A DNA stretch of 5,786 nt from contig CAYJEV010000105.1 in the NCBI GenBank assembly GCA_964369265.1, positions 1 through 5,786 of the forward strand, in the 5' to 3' direction. The notes under the pieces are model-generated. The model saw nothing but the letters and a program-made list of their open reading frames with translations, searched no databases and was not told the origin of the DNA. Position 1 is the first letter of the stretch; each line of letters opens with the position of its first letter. This DNA is from DAMCAP01 sp964369265 (GTDB lineage Bacteria > Bacillota > Clostridia > Oscillospirales > Ruminococcaceae). Positions 5,656-5,786 of the stretch are shown here, one piece after another. Both the position numbers and the translations under genes were made by a program.

Positions 5656-5786
5656 CAAAAATCAACGAGAGGGTGGGGGCAGGTAGTCTGGTATTTTTCG
5701 ATACTACTTTGGTTAGTCGCCTAACTGCCTACACGAAAAATACAGACAAAATGAATTTACTTTAGTTGTAGCCGAAACAACGTAAG

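Larger units (their letters stand above)
5166..5786. repeat. Long intergenic repeat, copy C (non-coding, continues past the window)
   Basis: At least 621 bp aligning with copy A in direct orientation. The first 30 bases and the segments around 5378-5416, 5630-5675 and 5701-5786 are nearly identical; the parts between have drifted and carry indels, including an extra segment near 5500-5550. The true left border probably lies before 5166, within the stem-loops after rsmE. No credible gene is seen; the minus-strand frame at 5387-5575 lies in the repeat. Confidence 0.85.

Overview
The window looks like a piece of a low-GC Firmicutes chromosome, probably an uncultured Clostridia-type gut or anaerobe lineage. 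The basis is AT-rich sequence, AGA/AGG-rich arginine codons, strong AGGAGG-type ribosome binding sites and clostridial-looking MnmE and RsmE proteins. This placement is inference; no rRNA or marker search was possible.

Layout. Positions 1-1189 carry no credible gene. They hold a long intergenic repeat (copy A, 1 to about 614) followed by scrambled, degenerate pieces of the same repeat (about 628-1107). A near-consensus sigma-A promoter (1156-1185) then drives a PAS-PAS-GGDEF diguanylate cyclase (1190-2602, start uncertain). Next comes a 277-bp non-coding element (2639-2915). It has 24-bp terminal inverted repeats and an interior that folds into two long imperfect hairpins. A probable two-gene operon follows: mnmE (2945-4309), a tRNA-U34 modification GTPase, and rsmE (4318-5037), a 16S rRNA m3U1498 methyltransferase, 8 bp apart. 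After rsmE come three closely spaced stem-loops (5109-5174) and then a second long copy of the intergenic repeat (copy C, 5166-5786, running off the window). It is in the same orientation as copy A and offset by 5165 bp.

How the parts relate. mnmE and rsmE both modify RNA of the translation apparatus and are probably cotranscribed. The cyclase is a separate signalling gene that makes c-di-GMP. No convincing promoter is visible just before mnmE, so the operon may depend on read-through from the cyclase promoter across the structured element, or on a promoter not recognised here.

The least ordinary content is non-coding. One item is the three-way-junction-like 277-bp element. The other is the long repeat family, whose copies keep several stem-loop arms while their loops diverge, and which contains a REP/BIME-like pair of inverted hairpins. 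No CRISPR array, tRNA, rRNA, transposase, toxin-antitoxin or defence gene is visible.
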